From Onchocerca volvulus (Eukaryota; Nematoda; Chromadorea; Rhabditida; Onchocercidae): DNA of 64,000 nt. This document shows positions 61,284-64,000 of this stretch, in pieces. The notes below the pieces were generated by a model that saw nothing but the letters and a program-made list of their open reading frames with translations, made no database searches and had not been told where the DNA came from. The translations under genes and the position numbers were made by a program. The stretch spans positions 8,084,616 through 8,148,615 of the forward strand of contig HG738139.1 in assembly GCA_000499405.2 (NCBI GenBank), given 5' to 3'. The number at the start of each line of letters is the position of its first letter. The first letter of the stretch is position 1.

Positions 61284-64000
61284 GTACCATTTACTTGATT
61301 TTTTATTACTGTAGCTAACATTAATCTAGATCACTTTATCAGCAAATATTAATCACCACGAAGAAAGTGAATATCTGTGAATTTTGCAGTATACTGTAAT
61401 CAAATGCATGATAACGAATCATAATGTGCCATAGATCTCTTTGTCAACACAAAATTGAAAATAACCAGAAATAAACAAATTAACGAAGTTTATAAAAGTC
61501 TTTCAAAGAAACTGCAAGGAATCTTCTAAAGTCAAGCACATCATCCAAGCTCTTTTTTTATGTTCGAAAAACTTTTCAATCTTTGGACAAAGCAACTTTT
61601 CATTCCTCCAACAGCGACGGCAAAATAAATAATGTCTATCCAGAGATATTTTCCATCTTTTAAAATGGATGCCAGCATAAAACCAGCAAGCAAAAAAATT
61701 CTGTCAAGATTTCGTTGAACAGTCTTCTTGTAAATTTTCTTTTTTTAATAAATCATTTTCATAAGATTTCTTCAAAATTAAGCGAAAGAATAATTAACCC
61801 GTGCAATAATATCCACTAAATTTTCAATCAAACTTTCAAAAGCCTTAAGCAAATTCTACATTTTACATCGTGCTCTATGATCGAATTCTAAAAAAATTTT
61901 ATTGTTTATGATAAAATTTATGATTCCGAGATGATCCTTAAACTGAATTTACGACATTAGTGATACTACTTTGAACAAATATCAGTAGTACATCATTACA
62001 TCTTTTTGATTTTAATCTTATCATGTAAAATTGATTTTTAATGAAGTACTGAAATTTTTTCGAACTGAAGTACTTATATTTGAGATAATTATCCATAGAA
62101 AGAAAACTTTTTCTCGGCATCTTCGTTTCGAAGAAATGGAGAAGAAGAAATAGTGAATTACTTTCACTCAATAATGAAGGAAAACTAAATTTGTGAGATG
62201 ATGAAAATTTCGCTTGCTTAAAATCAATTCGTAATTTCATTTTTTTTCTCTCCAATGTAATTAAAGTTTTTGAATATTTCGTCTGAGAAGTTTTTTTTTT
62301 CTTTTAGCAATCTTCCAGTGATAGAAATTACTTAGAAATAATTATGTCATAGCATTTACGTCATAGCATTTTCCACTGCAAAAGATTTTTCATTCATTAT
62401 CTGAATACACTAAAAAAGGTAATTTTTTCGAAATTTAGTAATTTCGATGGATAAGCTGAATTTCAAAAATGTTTCCATTCGATCATTTTTCTTCTGGCCA
62501 TTTTCCTAATTTGCATGACTCAATCTTCTAATCATAACTTTTTGCTGATTGTCTTATCATCTCAAATTAAAATAAATCTCCTCTTATATTTTAAATCATA
62601 GATTACCACTTACTTAAATGACTTATCTGAATTGTACTGTTAACTAATTTTCAAATAACCCGTGTGGTACTACTGTATTCCTCAATTTCCATTGGACTAT
62701 GATGGCAGCACAAAACTTGGGAATTATAATCAACATTTAACATCAATGTTTATCTTTGATAACTTTGATAACATAGTAGATTTTTGCATTACTCGAATTG
62801 CTGATGTTTACTTACAATCTTTAGAATCTTTCCAAAAACTTTCTCATCTAGTTGATCTTTTCATCATTTTTTTTTTCTTTTATTGAATTCGGAATTCTTG
62901 AGACAAATCTCAATTAATGGGAATTCTTAAAATACGTTACTTTTTCTTTCCGAAAATTTCAATTGTCTCCTAATTGACGAACATATCAGATGAAAGCCAA
63001 TTGTCAAGCGGAAAGGAGAAAAAATGAAGAAGCAATGATGTGAATCCAAATTTGTTTCAGAAATAAACTCATCAGAGAAATCATCTGCTGTTCTACTCTT
63101 GAGATAGGAGCCCTTTCGTGCCTTTTGTATTCCATCGGAATTCTAAATTTCAAAATAATTTTTAAATGTAATATTTGCTCAAATATGAGGAAAAAATTCC
63201 ACAAGTGATTATTTTGTCTTGTTTTGTTCTCCAGAATCAAAGGAAAAAAAAATTCAGGAAAATTCAGGAATTCAGGAAAAAAATTGAAATTTAGGATTTT
63301 TTTCTTTGTATGAAGGGTTAACTTTCTGGTACCAAAGAATCTTTTGATTACATCCTGAATTTATTAATATTATCCATAATTACTAATATAATCAATATAA
63401 TCAGTTTACGAATATTATCAATTTACTTACATATTTCATGTACTCCATATCGTGACTTAATAAAATCAAATGAAAATGATAAACATTTGATTACGGTGGA
63501 ACAAAGAAATAAGCAGATTTCATGGTTCGAAACAAAAAGTTAAAAGAAGTAAGCTGGAGCATTCCTAGAAGATAAAGTTGAAATAAGTTTAAGAAACATA
63601 TTTGCAACCTGACGACTAGCTAAATTCAGGCATAAAAATCAAATTTAATAGATCTAATAACATTGAATCCATACTAATCTTGATGATTTCAATGAAATAT
63701 ACAATGTACAGTATTTATAGTACCGAATCATCTGTCTGATTTCGCATAATTTTTTATAAAATTTACACAAATTTTGAAACAGACACAAATAAATTCAAGA
63801 TCTTCTCATCCTTCTTTGATTTCACTCAGCGAAATCCTGTTTAGACATCTTATTGCCTTATCTTCCGTTATCACATCAGGCTTTGAACCTCAATCAGCCA
63901 AGTTTTCTTTTTAATCAAAAAACTAAAAGCTGCGTTATGAATATATAAATTTATAAAATTAGCATGAAAAATTCAATATAGCACAGCTATGAATTTCATG
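61284..64000. other. Probable first intron of the right-edge gene
   Basis: 2.7 kb of AT-rich sequence. The small open frames (61938-62255 minus, 62662-62886 plus, 63004-63240 minus) resemble no family and have low-complexity or hydrophobic chance composition. I see nothing supportable in it. Confidence 0.4.

Overview
The window looks like nuclear DNA from a filarial (onchocercid) nematode. It is strongly AT-rich. Genes are broken into short exons by introns of roughly 60-600 bp with TTTCAG-type 3' splice sites. Many start codons sit 0-26 nt behind such an acceptor, as expected for spliced-leader trans-splicing. An exact copy of the 22-nt nematode SL1 leader is present at 6899-6920. The protein set (let-2-type collagen IV, Rieske protein, UCR-1, pescadillo, parkin, DSS1) is typical of Nematoda. 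All exon models were built by hand from reading frame, splice-site phase and family recognition. No alignment was run, so gene identities rest on remembered family sequences.

Layout. 0.4-4.9 kb (-): amino-terminal half of a non-NMDA ionotropic glutamate receptor running off the left edge. 5.6-6.1 kb (-): a decayed coding remnant. 6.9 kb (+): genomic SL1 followed by a broken reading frame, probably a retrocopy of a trans-spliced mRNA. 8.0-10.5 kb (+): mitochondrial ribosomal protein L45. 11.0-11.8 kb (+): DSS1/SEM1. 12.0-12.9 kb (-): mitochondrial ribosomal protein L18, tail to tail with DSS1. 14.7-20.1 kb (-): R3H-domain protein with a possible cassette exon inside the R3H domain. 22.9-24.8 kb (-): Rieske protein ISP-1. 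25.1-28.6 kb (-): complex III core protein UCR-1; ucr-1 and isp-1 are collinear and look like an operon. 28.7-29.1 kb (+): a broken bacterial-type nitronate monooxygenase fragment just upstream of ucr-1, best explained by transfer from a Wolbachia-like endosymbiont. 29.5-31.3 kb (-): unassigned coding-like islands. 33.7-36.0 kb (+): small heat-shock protein. 39.4-47.9 kb (+): 22-exon type IV collagen. 49.4-50.7 kb (-): ribosomal protein L9. 51.5-54.8 kb (+): pescadillo. 55.8-58.2 kb (-): parkin. 61.2 kb (+): signal-peptide exon of a gene that continues off the right edge. The remaining stretches are AT-rich intergenic DNA with microsatellites and a few hairpins.

Functionally the window is rich in mitochondrial genes: two mitoribosomal proteins, two complex III subunits and parkin. 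rpl-9 and the ribosome-biogenesis factor pescadillo are arranged head to head. The observations I consider most worth checking are the genomic SL1/retrocopy, the endosymbiont-like fragment in the ucr-1 promoter, the ucr-1/isp-1 operon with a precursor-like hairpin in ucr-1 intron 1, a parkin whose IBR-RING2 linker is too short to hold the REP helix, and a Rieske protein with CPHLGC in place of CTHLGC.
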